Part shown: piece after piece, positions 10,780 to 21,274 of the stretch
How the letters are laid out: each line of letters starts with the position of its first letter
Position numbering within the stretch: the stretch's first letter is position 1
From: Rugalucina vietnamica
Taxonomy: Eukaryota; Mollusca; Bivalvia; Lucinida; Lucinidae
NCBI GenBank assembly: GCA_964017185.1
Contig: OZ024872.1
Location: 64,097,932-64,161,931 of the forward strand
Reading direction: 5' to 3'
DNA length: 64,000 bases
Notes under the pieces: model-generated
The model's input: the letters and a program-made list of their open reading frames with translations, nothing else
Told to the model about the DNA's origin: nothing
The model's database searches: none
Translations under genes and position numbers: made by a program

Positions 10780-12180
10780 ATGGTGAATGAAAATAACCCA
10801 AATAACCCCATTGCTGATATAAATGAACCTAATACCTCTCAACAAAATCTAAACAATGAGACGTTAGATGACGTGCAGTCAGTATCAAGCTCTGCAAACT
10901 CGTTGCAGTTGTCAATCTCGAAAATAAGCTAGAAACGGAAATGACCAAAATGAGTAGAATGGTTAGGGACGCTATTTCTGATCTTACTGATCATATGAAT
11001 AAGAGACTCGTTGAGGTTGATTCTAGATTTGACACTCTGCAGGCCGACCTAGTACCATCAACACAGAATGTCAATGCCAACTCCACTGCTAATCAGATCA
11101 GCAGACACAATCCAGAATCTGGTATATCTGTTCTAGAATGTAATACAAAACCAAAAGGGAGACCACACTCTGGTTAAAATGAGACCACATAATTATAATG
11201 GTACTTTGATGATTTCCTCTCCGAAATAACTTGCGAAATCAATGGGTGGTAGCATAGAGAGAAGTCTCTTTTCTTAGTAGGCTGTCTGACAGCCGATGCA
11301 CGCTCCCTTTTGAGTTAGTTAGATCATGAGGGAATGCGTGATTATGATACATTAGTTGGAAAACTGGCTAATAGATTTGGTTCAGTGGATAGGTCTGAAA
11401 TATACTAAACCCAGTTGAAATCCCGAACATGACATAAGGGAGAATCCATTCCTGAATTGGCCCAATCCATTAAGAAGCCAGTTCGTCAGGCAAATCCTGG
11501 GGTAAACAAAGATGTTATCGAGACGTTAGCAATTGGTAACTCAGATTCTGAACTCCGTTTGCATGTTAGGGAATTATGACCAAACACTGTGGGTGATGCA
11601 GAAAGAACCGCTTTGCGTTCAAAATCACATAAAATCGCTGACAAACAACGTTTGCGCATTGTGGGTCAGATAGACACTGATAGAATGCAAACCAATAACG
11701 AGAACTCGCGAGAGTCTAGCAGTTAGTTGAAGTCCCTCCAAAATTCAATCGATGTGCTATCTGATCAGGTAAAATATCTGAAAATGAATAATCGTCAAAA
11801 TGAAGGTCAAAGAAAGTTTGCTAATGTAAGATTCCAAAATAATCCAAACTCTGTCAAAATGACAGAATGAGCAGACAGCACCAAAATAATCATCCTACCT
11901 CAAATCGCTTTCAGGCGCGATCTGCAAGTCAAAACAAAAGCAATTTTCAGAGGAATGCTTACACAAATCGACACTCACAAAATTTACGTGCAGATGCTGA
12001 TGTTTTTATCCCAAGAGGCAGACCAAACTCTGAAAAGCAAAATGCCAGTAACAACAGAGAAATGGTTAAACGCTGTATCAAAACAACCAGGGAAACTGGA
12101 ATCAGTCGGTTTGGGGGCCACAAACCGACGCCATTAATTCGGCTTAAGGAGTATGGAGGATGGTTATTTTGTAGCTGGTT
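10780..12180 (+). pseudogene. Gag remnant of Gypsy-type element
   Basis: An ATG at 10780 opens 50 Asn/Ser-rich codons ending in TAG at 10930. The product continues in another frame with a coiled-coil-like segment (KLETEMTKMSRMVRD... at 10932-11177), then a degraded capsid-like part including IPELAQSIKKPVRQANPG (about 11450-11505), and then a basic Asn/Gln/Arg-rich tail at 11867-12060. At least three frameshifts and several stops break it. No CCHC knuckle is visible. The identification rests on position between primer site and protease and on composition. Confidence 0.6.
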
Positions 12181-12204
12181 ATATCAGTGACAAGTCTCTT
12201 GCTT

Positions 12205-12811
12205 CTCTTGTTGACACTTGGTCATGCTGTACGATACTCTTCAAAGCCTTGCTAGAAAGGTGGCCTTATGAAACACACCCTTGATTGACACCGGTTAATT
12301 TGCATTTAGTAACTGCTACAGGTGAAAGTTCACCGTTTCTCGGAAAAGCTGAAAAAAAAAAAAAAAATAAAAAAAAAAAAAAATAGGCAGTCAGAAATTG
12401 TTACATGATGTTCTGTTCGCCGATGTAAAGAATGACGGCATTCTTGGAATGGACTTTCTGACAAAACACAGATGCGATATATCTCTAAGTAAAAACCATC
12501 TTTTATTGAAACATGGCGAAAAGCTTGCTTGTTGTCAAAGGAGTGTCGATGTTGTACCTACCAGTAGCAGATTAGCAATTGCTGAAACAGTTGAGGTACC
12601 ACCAGAATGTGAAATAATTGTCCAAGGCCGTCCCTTGGATAGGGTTGATTGCAATAGCATTGGTCCGTTGGAGGACACCGAGGGTTTTGTTGAGCGTAGT
12701 GGACTGTTAATATCCAAAGCTTCGTTTTGTCCTAAATTTGGTGTAATAGCGAGCCCCTTACACTGTACAAAAACACTGTTGCAGCACTACAGGAGCCAGT
12801 TGATGATATAG
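12205..12811 (+). pseudogene. Retropepsin and pro-pol linker remnant
   Basis: At 12207-12236 the active-site region reads LVDTWSCCTI: the catalytic DTG has become DTW (GGT/GGA-type glycine to TGG). The flap region (ATGESSPFLGKA) is interrupted by a poly-A expansion at 12352-12383. After a frame change, 12398-12811 reads VLFADVKNDGILGMDFLTKH, matching the Gypsy protease C-terminal ILGMDFL motif, and then the pro-RT linker with GPLEDTEGFVERSGLLISKA. The reading frame ends before any RT block. It cannot make an active protease. Confidence 0.75.
12352..12383 (+). repeat. Poly-A tract
   Basis: About 30 A residues with one T and one further break; lies inside the protease pseudogene. Confidence 0.9.
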
Positions 12812-13578
12812 AAGAGCAGTAGACATATTTTAAACGTTATCTCATTAAAGATCACGAGATCAGAAAATGAAAATTAAATGCTTGATTTCTTGTATGTAAT
12901 GCTTGTTGAGTGTGCGTATAGGTTTTCAAGGGCTGCCGAGAGCAACTGAAAATGTTGACGCCTTTGACTCCCGACGTTTGTAACGATACTAACCTCTGGA
13001 GTGGTCCTTGACCCTGTGATGGCCGTGACTGCTGTATTGTTGTGCATGTTTGCATGACAACTAGGGTAGATACGCTTATCCCTCAGGAAATTCCTAGGTG
13101 TAAGAAACCCCTGATTGTGATGACTGATGCAACTTGCATTCATGCAAGTGATCTTAGGCTTTATAGGGCAACGCAGTTGATGTGTGTCAAAGTAAAAGCG
13201 AAATCAACATACGCCTAATCGAAGATGTTAAAGCGTTAAAGCATGAACGCAAATTTGTTGAATAACTACAGAATGCGGCTAACAGTAATATGGTACATGT
13301 GCTTATATGACCAAGACGAAATTTAAGGATTATAACACCTATGTACAGTGACCCTTCTAAAAGTTGCTCGTCGTGGGGACAGGTGTACAACAATGTAACA
13401 CAGAAAAATCTACAAAGACGGAGGTTTATCGCGCCAGTTAATTGCGACCCTTATATGAGTTGTTCACTGATCAGGCAAGTGTTCAACAACGTAGATTTAA
13501 TGCGCCGTAGACTATATGATAACGATCAGTGTGGTTATGTGATCGCTATGAGCGAAAATATCATGAAAATAAGCTGAC
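12812..13578. other. Interior of Gypsy-type element, no recognisable pol
   Basis: All frames are closed frequently. No RT motifs were found where RT would be expected. Confidence 0.5.
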
Positions 13579-14276
13579 GTGGATAAAGCTGCAGAAAAAT
13601 TAGGTACTGTGAAGCAAATCACTTCAAAGAAGGGTGACGGAGAAGTCACCGAACTTTATGATGTGAGTGACAATGCTGTCAAAGATGACCATTGTTTGAC
13701 TCCAAAATATGTTGGTACCAATCAGAAGCACGTGGAAGGTGTTTCTTTTATTGATCAGGATAAAGATCCTGAGTTCAAAGGGCCCGAAATTACTGACGAC
13801 CAGAACATTGGTGGAAATGCGCATTCTGCCTCTTATTTAGAAACTTGAGTAGCAGAGGTGCTCTCTTCGGAGATGTCACATGGAATGTCCCAGTCTGGCA
13901 GATTGGGGTTCCTCACTTCATGCATGCGCGGATTGGCGATGTGTGTTATGGGGTGGACGCAGAAGCTCACAAAATTCTTGAATGGCGTCAGGTATACTGT
14001 ATTTGCTGCCATGAAGCAGCCAGTGATGTGGATTATTGGGATCACTTTGCTGATGGAACACTGTTTGGGCGTTTGTTTGAGAATGATCCTGAAGGAATGG
14101 ACTTTGCTCATTCTGGCATGACAACAAGAGAGGGGGCTCGTAATGACTTTACGCGGAGTTCATGCGAGCCAGGTTTGAATACAAACACCTTAAACTCTAT
14201 AAATCTTCAAACTGATTCTGGAAGTGATCACAGTACATGTAGAGAAAAAAAAAATAAAAACTATCCAGGGAACTGA
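13579..14276 (+). pseudogene. Unidentified ORF pair near 3' LTR
   Basis: Two open stretches lie back to back: 13579-13848 (89 codons, acidic, no cysteine-rich motif) and 13845-14276 in a different frame (GDVTWNVPVWQIGVPHFMHA, EWRQVYCICCHEAASDVDYW). An alternative frame is open across the same second stretch. I recognise no domain. Position suggests a remnant of the element's last gene, but capture of other DNA is equally possible. Confidence 0.3.
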
Positions 14277-14422
14277 TGGATCTTGCCAATCCAATTCGTC
14301 TTATAAAGAGGCGAACGAGTGTGTAGAAATTGCACAAGATAATATACGTGATAATATGGAACAGATATGGCGAAAAACCACTTCGGTCTACGGTGGCACA
14401 TTTGAGTAAATAACTCAAAGCT

Positions 14423-14623
14423 TGCTTCAGCCATCATATTGTTAAGGGAAACAAAATAGATTTAGAAAATTGAAACAATGGCTCAAGTGTCATTTCACTC
14501 CCAAGTAGCATAGCTATCAGCCCAGGTCGGATCCACATAAAATTCCTAGTGAATTCATTGTGACTGGTCACCTATCCTGACAATATAAAGAGAGTATACA
14601 CTCGACCAGGTGGTCCCGTTGCA
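14423..14623 (+). repeat. 3' LTR of Gypsy-type element
   Basis: Direct copy of the 5' LTR, preceded by the purine-poor AATAACTCAAAGC; no clear polypurine tract is visible, which agrees with the decayed state. Confidence 0.83.
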
Positions 14624-14756
14624 ATATTGAATCTTATTTAGGTACTAAGAGAAACGACTGTGTTCCTTTCCGTAGATGTCAGGGTATTTTTTTGCATATA
14701 TCCGTGTATCAATCTACGGTCAAATCAATCGCTGCAGCATTGCTGGTGTGGTGTTT

Positions 14757-15109
14757 TACAGCTGATGGTGAGGTTAGGATCCTGTAAAACCGGTTTAAGC
14801 CCGCCAGTAACTTTGTGTTACTGATCGTTCCAAGGCGATACTTCTGTGGTGGTTCTTTTTGTTTTATGTCTTGGTGTTTATTTTTTTTTTTTTGTGCTGT
14901 TGGCGCCTTATGTATGTTTTCATATTTTTAATTAAGTTAAGGTAACTGAGTGGCCACCTATTGGGAAAATAGCTGCTCATTCGGCTTACGATATGTTTCA
15001 TGGTAAAAGTGCCTGATTGTTAGTTTGGTTTTTTCCCACCTCGGTTTTTGGAGTGAGAATCTCTTTCTGATTGCGCCTTTTCCTGATCTTTGCCTACTTG
15101 TACCTTTCT
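14757..15109 (+). repeat. Interspersed repeat S, well-preserved 3' half
   Basis: Contains GGTGAGGTTAGG, CCTGTAAAACCGGTTTAAGC, TTACTGATCGTTCCAAGGCG, TGTTGGCGCCTTATGTATG and the conserved TCCCACCTCGG / GGAGTGAGAA hairpin, and ends GCCTACTTGTACCTTT. Confidence 0.88.
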
Positions 15110-15173
15110 ATTTCACGCAATAATGTAAGTTCGATTTCTACCAAAGACTCCATGTACCTTACATGCCGGCCCT

Positions 15174-15240
15174 AATTTATTTATTTATTTATTTATTTAT
15201 TTATTTGTATGTTTTTATTCATTTATGTTTATTTATTATT
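15174..15240. repeat. (ATTT)n microsatellite
   Basis: About nine perfect TTTA units from 15178, followed by an imperfect continuation. Confidence 0.93.
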
Positions 15241-15380
15241 GAAGGACTAACTAATAAGGAACACATACAGAAATATATTGGAACACTATACCACGGTTGG
15301 TAGGCAGAACGGATTCTGGTCGTCCGGCACCGCATATTTTCGAGTCTGCCGTCCCCGTATGGGAGTCTGGTCGTTCGGAA

Positions 15381-15605
15381 ATGGAAAACGGTGGTGCAGC
15401 GAAGGACTTTAAAAGTGATTTTGATGCCAAAGACATGTCAGAATCGCGGGACAGTCTTTTGCACGTAATGCCTTGCTTGGCAAAATGTGTCATTTTATTG
15501 ATACTTCAATTTATGCTTGTGTTTGAGCTGCCGCAAATCGATACGAACCAGCAGGACAGGCTATCGTTCGGACGAAATATCAATTATTTTAATATCATTG
15601 AGTGA
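15381..15605 (+). CDS. Hypothetical 74-residue single-pass membrane protein or first exon
   Basis: The ATG at 15381 has a fair Kozak context (GGAAATGG). It opens a polar, acidic N-terminus of about 36 residues, then a hydrophobic segment (CVILLILQFMLVFEL, residues ~36-50), then a polar tail, and stops at TGA 15603-15605. The topology resembles the tail, anchor and stem of a type II Golgi enzyme, but there is no splice donor that would obviously extend it, and no homologue is recognised. The frame is also open upstream to 15297. It could be a chance ORF. Confidence 0.3.
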   Translation: MENGGAAKDFKSDFDAKDMSESRDSLLHVMPCLAKCVILLILQFMLVFELPQIDTNQQDRLSFGRNINYFNIIE

Positions 15606-16040
15606 TTTACAGCAGAGTTGCATGTGGAAAATTAAAGATAACAAGAAAAGATATGACACAAGTGTCATATCAATAGCTTCAATTTTCTATCGCAGTCAAT
15701 AACGTATAAGACAAAGCGCGCACCGAGCGTGTGGAAAAATATGCCGCAAATTCAACCAATGTATTTCCATAGACATACATACGTGGTTTGTCAGAAAAGT
15801 TCGTGTACACCATTTATATTTTCAACAGAAAAATGAATATATCTGCTTTTGCAAAAGTATTTTATAAGCAAATATACAAGAAATTTTATTGAAATTTGAC
15901 AAAACACGTCATCTACAGCCTTTTCCCTGCACTTCCGAACCGAGTGCGGGGCAAAGGTCAACGTCTCTATATGACGTTACTTGACATTTTAAGCCGCCAG
16001 CACGTTATACATTTGTTTCAGGGTGTTGTTGTTGTTTTTT
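15606..16040. other. Flank of mariner remnant
   Basis: Mostly unrecognised. TTTGTCAGAAAAGTTCGTGT at 15788-15807 looks like a mariner-type terminal sequence, but no inverted partner was found. Confidence 0.4.
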
Positions 16041-16262
16041 TTTTTTTTTTTTTTTTTTAACAAAAGATCCTTGGCTATCAACATTTTTATGTCTGTGTAT
16101 CCAGCTGTCAAATGCAGATACGCCGTACCAATTCTCGCAAAATTGTTCGTCCACCTGTTGAACATGTGTAACAATTTCTTGCGGCGAGCATGCCAGACAG
16201 GTGATCTTCCGTTTATCATCATAGGTGGACTTCTGAGCAGCTGAAAATCGTCTGTGCCACAA
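16041..16262 (-). pseudogene. Mariner-like transposase, internally deleted
   Basis: The minus strand reads WHRRFSAAQKSTYDDKR, the first helix-turn-helix of mariner-type transposases. After about seven residues it goes straight to a C-terminal region (HVQQVDEQFCENWYGVSAFD, SWIHRHKNVDSQGSFVKK) that ends with the family's typical 'DSQGSFVEK'-like terminus. The whole catalytic D-D-D core (about 200 residues) is missing. It then runs into a T-tract (16037-16059 on +) which makes the terminal lysines. The remnant cannot transpose. Confidence 0.65.
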
Positions 16263-17100
16263 CTACTGAGAACTAAATAGTAACTGACAGACCGATGACG
16301 TTTCTGTTGTTTGTAACATTTTCATCGTATCTGGGGTGATTTCCTTAACGAAACATACAATCGGCGTCGGCTGTTCTCCGACGTCAAATTACGCCATTAT
16401 TTCAAACAGATTTTTCGGTCTGCTTCTGATTTTTTTCACATAAATCAAACAACACTGCCGCCAAGTCGGAATCTTTCTGAAACTGAAGTCAGTGTTATTT
16501 GGTTTTAGGACGAAATGTTTTAATGTTATAACATATTTAAGTGCCGTTTGACAGGGAAAAAACACAATATGAGCCTGTCCGTAAGAAAAGGTACAAGTTG
16601 GCACAAATCCTCATTTTCTGGAAAATTCATTTCAAAAGATTTTTTGTCATTTATTGGTCATATATTTACCAAAACTAACTTTCAGCCTTTGAGATTAATT
16701 CGCATTGATGCAGATATTGTTCAGTATATCAATCGGAGTAACATTAGGTCTGTTACTAATGGCAACACAAGATCATTCGCATTGCCATGGCAACCAGTAG
16801 CACAATTTCAGAAGTGAAATCGCAAATAACAAGCTGTGATATCTATACTTGTACTCAATGTATTTTCTTACAAATAGTATCAAATGAAAGGTCAGTGAAT
16901 GCCCTGTAATTTTTTGATTGTAACTTTGAATTAGCTCATTTGCATATTCATGAATATTCATTAATAATCCATTTTTATTCCAACTTTTTCATATTATTTT
17001 GACTTTAGACTTAAAGGCAGTGTCAAATAAAAGCCGTCAGCACTTAAATACCAGCTATGAATAATTTAGGACATTGTCTATTGCAAAATACAAGGTAATC
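16263..17100. other. No recognised feature
   Basis: Only short chance ORFs; no family recognised. Confidence 0.5.
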
Positions 17101-17383
17101 AAACTATTGAAGTGACCACGGCAGTGTAGCGCTAAATACAAACCGCGATGAACTATTATTATAATGAAGAACGGACAGGCACAACAGGCATAATCAATGA
17201 TAAAAATCATGTCTTAAGCATGTCGTTTATAGATTAGAAACCGAAATAACAATTTGTATCGAAATAATTGGGGACGAATATGCCTAAGGCTTGCAAAGAC
17301 CGCAGACTGATGACCGCCGACCGAATCACTACCAATGGCCTCTGAGCAGTCCTTTTAATTTGAAACGTTAGTAACTTTCAAAA
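17101..17383 (+). repeat. 283-bp direct repeat, left copy
   Basis: Nearly identical to 17785-18066: both begin AAACTATTGAAGTGACCACG and end GTTAGTAACTTTCAAA, with a handful of substitutions. The copies enclose a 401-bp segment with a tRNA-like sequence. The repeats contain a TGAAGTG...CTTTCA core that could be read as TG...CA, as in a miniature LTR element, but no primer site was found. Confidence 0.9.
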
Positions 17384-17465
17384 GACACCATAAAAAAGGA
17401 AGAATAAAAACGAATGAAGAAAGAAAAGAGGCTTATTATGATAACAAAAAAAAAAATGAATAGCG

Positions 17466-17539
17466 GATACTCGGCGAGATTCGAACCTGTGAGAGTCTGA
17501 TTAGAAGACTGATGCTTAACACACTGAGCTAATGGGGCC
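17466..17539 (-). pseudogene. tRNA-like sequence, Arg-TCT-like anticodon loop
   Basis: The minus strand begins GGCCCC and has an A-box-like TTAGCTCAGTGTG, an anticodon arm with loop CTTCTAA (anticodon TCT) and a B-box AGGTTCGAATCTC. Length is about 74 nt. The 3' side (GAGTATCC) does not pair with GGCCCCA except at the outermost bases, so this is a tRNA pseudogene or the head of a SINE and not a working tRNA. Confidence 0.6.
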
Positions 17540-17784
17540 GACAGACTTTTAACGGCATTACTCACATTATCATTAATATTTATGGTCTATAAATAATAGT
17601 CTAAAAATAGTTGCCATTATCGGCTGGTTTCCCGTTATCAGGTTTATGTTATATGAAAATATATTCGGAATAGGAACCAGTGCCATGCTTAATTGATACC
17701 GAATCATTTTCCCGCCCTTGATTAGAAGAGAAAAGAGAATCAGGCTATCTCGGCTTCATTCGTACCTTCGAGGTTATCATAAAA

Positions 17785-18066
17785 AAACTATTGAAGTGAC
17801 CACGGCAGTGTAGCGCTAAATACAAACCGCGATGAACTATTATTATTATGAAGAAGAGACAGGCACTACAGGCATAATCAATGATAAAAGTCATGTCTTA
17901 AGCATGTCGTTTATAGATTAGAAACCGAAATAACAATTTGTATCGAAATAATTGGGGACGAATATGCCTAAGGCTTGCAAAGACCGCAGACTGATGACCG
18001 CCGACCGAATCACTACCAATGGCCTCTAAGCAGTCTTTTTAATTTGAAACGTTAGTAACTTTCAAA
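17785..18066 (+). repeat. 283-bp direct repeat, right copy
   Basis: Partner of 17101-17383; identity is visibly above 95%. Confidence 0.9.
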
Positions 18067-18406
18067 CTTTTAAGTGTCCCAGTTGAAAAAAACAATCAAT
18101 TTACTTTTTGTATGTCTACAGCTTTACATCCTAAAATAATCATATTGACGAATAAACAATCTTTTAAAACCGGACTTCTTTTTTTCTCGGATGGATATCT
18201 ACATGGAACTTTTCCATTACAGTTATAGCTATAGAATAATACATTGAAGGGTTGAAGCTATAAAAAATGAGCCGAAATAAAAACAAATACGTCGTTTTTT
18301 ACCTTCAACATAGATTCAGCAATGAGAAAATATCGATTTGACAAAGTGTTATGAACACGCATTGGCACGGGATTCTGGTCAGTACCTGTTCAATAATGTT
18401 AGAAAT
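18067..18406. other. No recognised feature
   Basis: AT-rich spacer between the direct repeat and the large TIR element. Confidence 0.5.
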
Positions 18407-18506
18407 CAACCTATGGAAACGGTGTATTAGGAAAACGGTGAATCAACGGGGGTTAATCGGAAAAATGTGAAGCATCGGGCGATGTGTCGGTGAGACATCG
18501 GGATTT
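18407..18506 (+). repeat. Left 100-bp terminal inverted repeat
   Basis: Begins CAACCTATGGAAACGGTGTA and ends CATCGGGATTT. Contains internal motif copies ATGTGAAGCATCGGGC and GGTGAGACATCGGG. Ninety-nine of 100 positions match the right end. Confidence 0.93.
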
Positions 18507-18861
18507 ACAATGGCGACACGGTACGTAGTTTTCATCTTCTTTTTGTTTTGTTCCGACATGGCTGGGTGACGTTGCATGTCAAAATTCTGTTTGCTGCAGG
18601 AGCTGTAGAAATCATTATTGTTCTTTATTATGTAAACAGTTTGTAAATAAATATTCCAAGAAACGCGTGATTGTGCGCCCAATTTTAGAGGGCATGCCTT
18701 TCAAGGCCACGAAAACACATTTTCGTTTGATTTTCTAGTAAAAGAAATGGACCAAGAAGGTCACGTTGGTATTTGCAAACGAATAATAGTTTACTGGAAA
18801 ATTCCCACAAAAAAATAAAATCTCGCCAAACATTGCAAAGGGATTTAATGCTAGGTGCATT

Positions 18862-18928
18862 TACATAATGTGAGGCATCGGGCAAGTTGTGTGAGACAAC
18901 GGGGCAAATTTTGTGAGTCATCGGGCAA
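18862..18928 (+). repeat. Left subterminal repeat block
   Basis: Three spaced copies of a TGTGAGRCAWCGGGCAA-like motif (ATGTGAGGCATCGGGCAAG, TGTGAGACAACGGGGCAA, TGTGAGTCATCGGGCAA). The same motif occurs in the TIR, and inverted copies lie at 24758-24837. This spacing is typical of transposase binding sites in other families. Confidence 0.7.
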
Positions 18929-19334
18929 TCAAAACTTATTGCATTAATTTCCGATTATAAACACTCTAGAGCTATTTTGGATCAAGGTAATTTCATATTC
19001 CGTGTCATCTTCGACCCGGTAATTTCATATTTCGCATCATCTTTGACCCTTTCTTGTTGGGAAATTAAAGTGCTAGACCGACAAGTGTAAAACGCTAGCG
19101 TTCACCTGAATCATTGCCAGTGCCAGACGCACTTGTGTGAAAATCGTTCCCAAACGGATTACCGTTCATTTTAAACTCAACCCCAACTGTAGTAATTTTG
19201 TAAAGTCCAGTAATATTTTGAGCAATTACATAGCGTCATCACCAAATTGCATTTTTAGTTCCGATGAGCCGTCCGTTAACTGCTAACGACATCTGGAAAT
19301 ATTTTCGGAAATATTAGTTTGTTTCTTTGTTTGA

Positions 19335-19490
19335 TTGGTGCTTTACTTCCCACTCAACAGCTGTCAGGTCATATGGAGAAGGGGCCTCGGTTTAAAGTCT
19401 CATCCGAAAGACTGGAGAAGCCCAGGATCGAACACACGACCCCTGATTTACAAGGCCAGTAGCTTGGCCACCATGCCACGGAGGCTTCTA
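19335..19490 (-). mobile_element. tRNA-derived SINE fragment
   Basis: The minus strand shows an A-box-like GTGGCATGGTGGCCAAGC and a B-box GTGTTCGATCCTG about 40 bp apart, then body sequence. The antisense AGGATCGAACACACGACC lies at 19425-19442. The 3' tail was not identified. Confidence 0.6.
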
Positions 19491-19679
19491 AGGAAATATT
19501 AGTGATTGCCGTGAAACTACAAATTGCAGTTTTTCAAACATCACTCATATTTCAGAAAAATATGAAGCCTCACTGGCATGTATATAAACGGCCCATGCCA
19601 ACGGCGGCCGCCACGTCCATATATTGGTAAAGTCCTTTAAAAATATTCTCCAGAACTCAAAGTTGTTCCATGATCTGAA

Positions 19680-19912
19680 AGTGGTTCAAGTCATAACCAT
19701 GATTTGACATTGAATTGCGAATATATCGAGATTGAATGGTGTTGTTGTGTAACGTCCTAATCAATAATTTTTCATTGCCACCGCTTCCGGGGTAGTTGGC
19801 ATATACTTTGGGGAGATTAAGTGTCACGTCCAAGGACACTACAAGATGATCAGGGTGTTCGAATTCCTGACTTCTCGCTCTGGAGTCCGGCGCGCTACCA
19901 CATAGTCTCAGT
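19680..19912 (-). mobile_element. tRNA-derived SINE fragment
   Basis: The minus strand starts with ATGTGGTAGCGCGCCGGACT (A-box-like), then a B-box-like GGAATTCGAACACCC, then a body containing GTGTCCTTGGACGTGACACTTAA and a late GGACGTTACAC, the kind of GGACGTTAAA sequence that ends molluscan SINEs. Confidence 0.6.
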
Positions 19913-19927
19913 TTACCAGGTAAGTTC

Positions 19928-19966
19928 TAGAGGACCAATGGCCATGAGAGCGCTCACCTGAAACTT
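19928..19966 (+). repeat. Terminal fragment of repeat D
   Basis: GAGGACCAATGGCC... GCGCTCACCTGAAAC matches the left end of D copies at 32339, 43446 and 62402. Confidence 0.55.
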
Positions 19967-20295
19967 TATATACTGTCTTATATGTCCTCGTTTATAGGCA
20001 CAGAGCTTGGGTAGTAACACCCCCAGGGGAACTACTTTAAATTAATGAAAATAAACCTTCTGACTGATACGCATTTCTGCATTCTATGTTATTCGTATCA
20101 ACAGTGGATCTTTTTGTTTTTTCAGCCTGCTTATGCGTTAGCCTCGAATTCTGTTAATTGGCAGTAATTTGTTGTTTAAAAAATGTGACAATGTTAATGT
20201 CGGTCGTTAATTGTGACTTATGTCCTTTTAGGACTGACCATCGTTAAAGTCTGACTTTCTTGATTATTAAAGGTTATTTCTTTACCTTTCTATCC

Positions 20296-20440
20296 TCACC
20301 GGTGGCACCGGGTTGTGTCCTTAAGCAAGGCACATTAACTATCCTTAGTTCTTGTTAAATGCCCGGGAAGCGGTGGCCCCGTCCAGACATGACTGAATAG
20401 TTGCTGACTGGGACGTAAAGCCTTAAATTCAAACAAACCA
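20296..20440 (+). mobile_element. SINE 3' fragment
   Basis: Contains GGGTTGTGTCCTTAAGCAAG and, near the end, GGGACGTAAAGCCTTAAATT, the same order as in the SINE at 45822-46012 (TTGTGTCTTTGAACAAGG ... GCGACGTTAAACC). Confidence 0.6.
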
Positions 20441-20493
20441 ACTATGGTACAGCAAGGTCAAATTGGACTAAATTTACCCCGCCGTATACCGCT

Positions 20494-20725
20494 GGATGCA
20501 ATCAAATTCTTACAGCGCAGATTGATGCAGCGACACACGAAACGTGACAAAAATGGAGTTTACTGATTGGTAGTCAGATCGATTGAGCAACAACCTACAG
20601 TGAAAAGTTCATTGCTGTGTTGTAGGTTGTTGCCTAATTTATCCGGCTTCCAGTCAACACATTCCCTTTCGGCATGTGCCTTGTGATATTGCAACAATCT
20701 GCGCTGTAAGAATTTGGTTGCATCC
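20494..20725. repeat. Nested fold-back
   Basis: Outer arms of 36 bp (20494-20529 and 20690-20725; core AAATTCTTACAGCGCAGATT) have three mismatches. An inner perfect hairpin CAACAACCTACA / TGTAGGTTGTTG lies at 20587-20631. Confidence 0.75.
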
Positions 20726-21274
20726 GACAGTATATATGGTGTATACATTTATATACGACAAATGACAGATTTGGTAAAATTACGGTATATACATATAAAA
20801 ATGTGACCCAAAAGAAACGTCTTTGGGCTGCATGACCGAAGTAACTGCCACGCCCGTAGCTCATCGAACGTTCATATATCGCATCACATCTATATTATTC
20901 AGTGGATAAGGTCATGCCATAAAATGAGATGACCACATGTGTAATAACATATTAATTAGTAACGTCCGTGACAACGATATTTTATCAAAGAAAAAAAATC
21001 TCTAAACTCTTATAATAAAAATGTTACATTTCATATGAAATTTATGATACACGCCTATGAAATGACCACTAATGATCGTTAATGTAATACACGAACTTCT
21101 GTCATGCTTTGGTACAATGACCTTTCTTCCGCTTATTCTGTCACTTAACAACGAAAGAATGTGCACCCCCATATAGCGGGGACGTGTCCGAGGCGAAAAA
21201 ATGTGGGGGTTTAAGGGGATGCCGATCTTAATATCTAATACTTGTTATAAAATTTACCTGTACAAAGGAAAATT
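20726..21274. other. No recognised feature
   Basis: AT-rich; no supported ORF. Confidence 0.5.

Larger units (their letters stand above)
10372..14623 (+). mobile_element. Decayed Ty3/Gypsy-type LTR retrotransposon
   Basis: Two near-identical ~200-bp direct repeats (10372-10570 and 14423-14623) start TGCTTCAGCC and end GTTGCA. A tRNA-Leu-like primer binding site follows the left LTR. The 4.25-kb element holds gag-like and retropepsin-like remnants in gag-pro order. No RT, RNase H or integrase can be recognised, and the internal part is full of stops and frameshifts. Flanking sequences (TTTGAAT left, TTGAATC right) resemble each other, but the target duplication cannot be fixed. The LTRs are far better preserved than the interior, which suggests a non-autonomous derivative or gene conversion between LTRs. 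Confidence 0.82.

Noticed and set aside
17466-17539. Functional tRNA-Arg(TCT)
   Set aside because: Acceptor stem does not pair; kept only as tRNA-like pseudogene.
18407-18416. RAG/Transib-type terminus
   Set aside because: The 5-bp duplication fits, but CAACCTATGG is not the CACWATGG-type end expected and no RAG1-like core is present.
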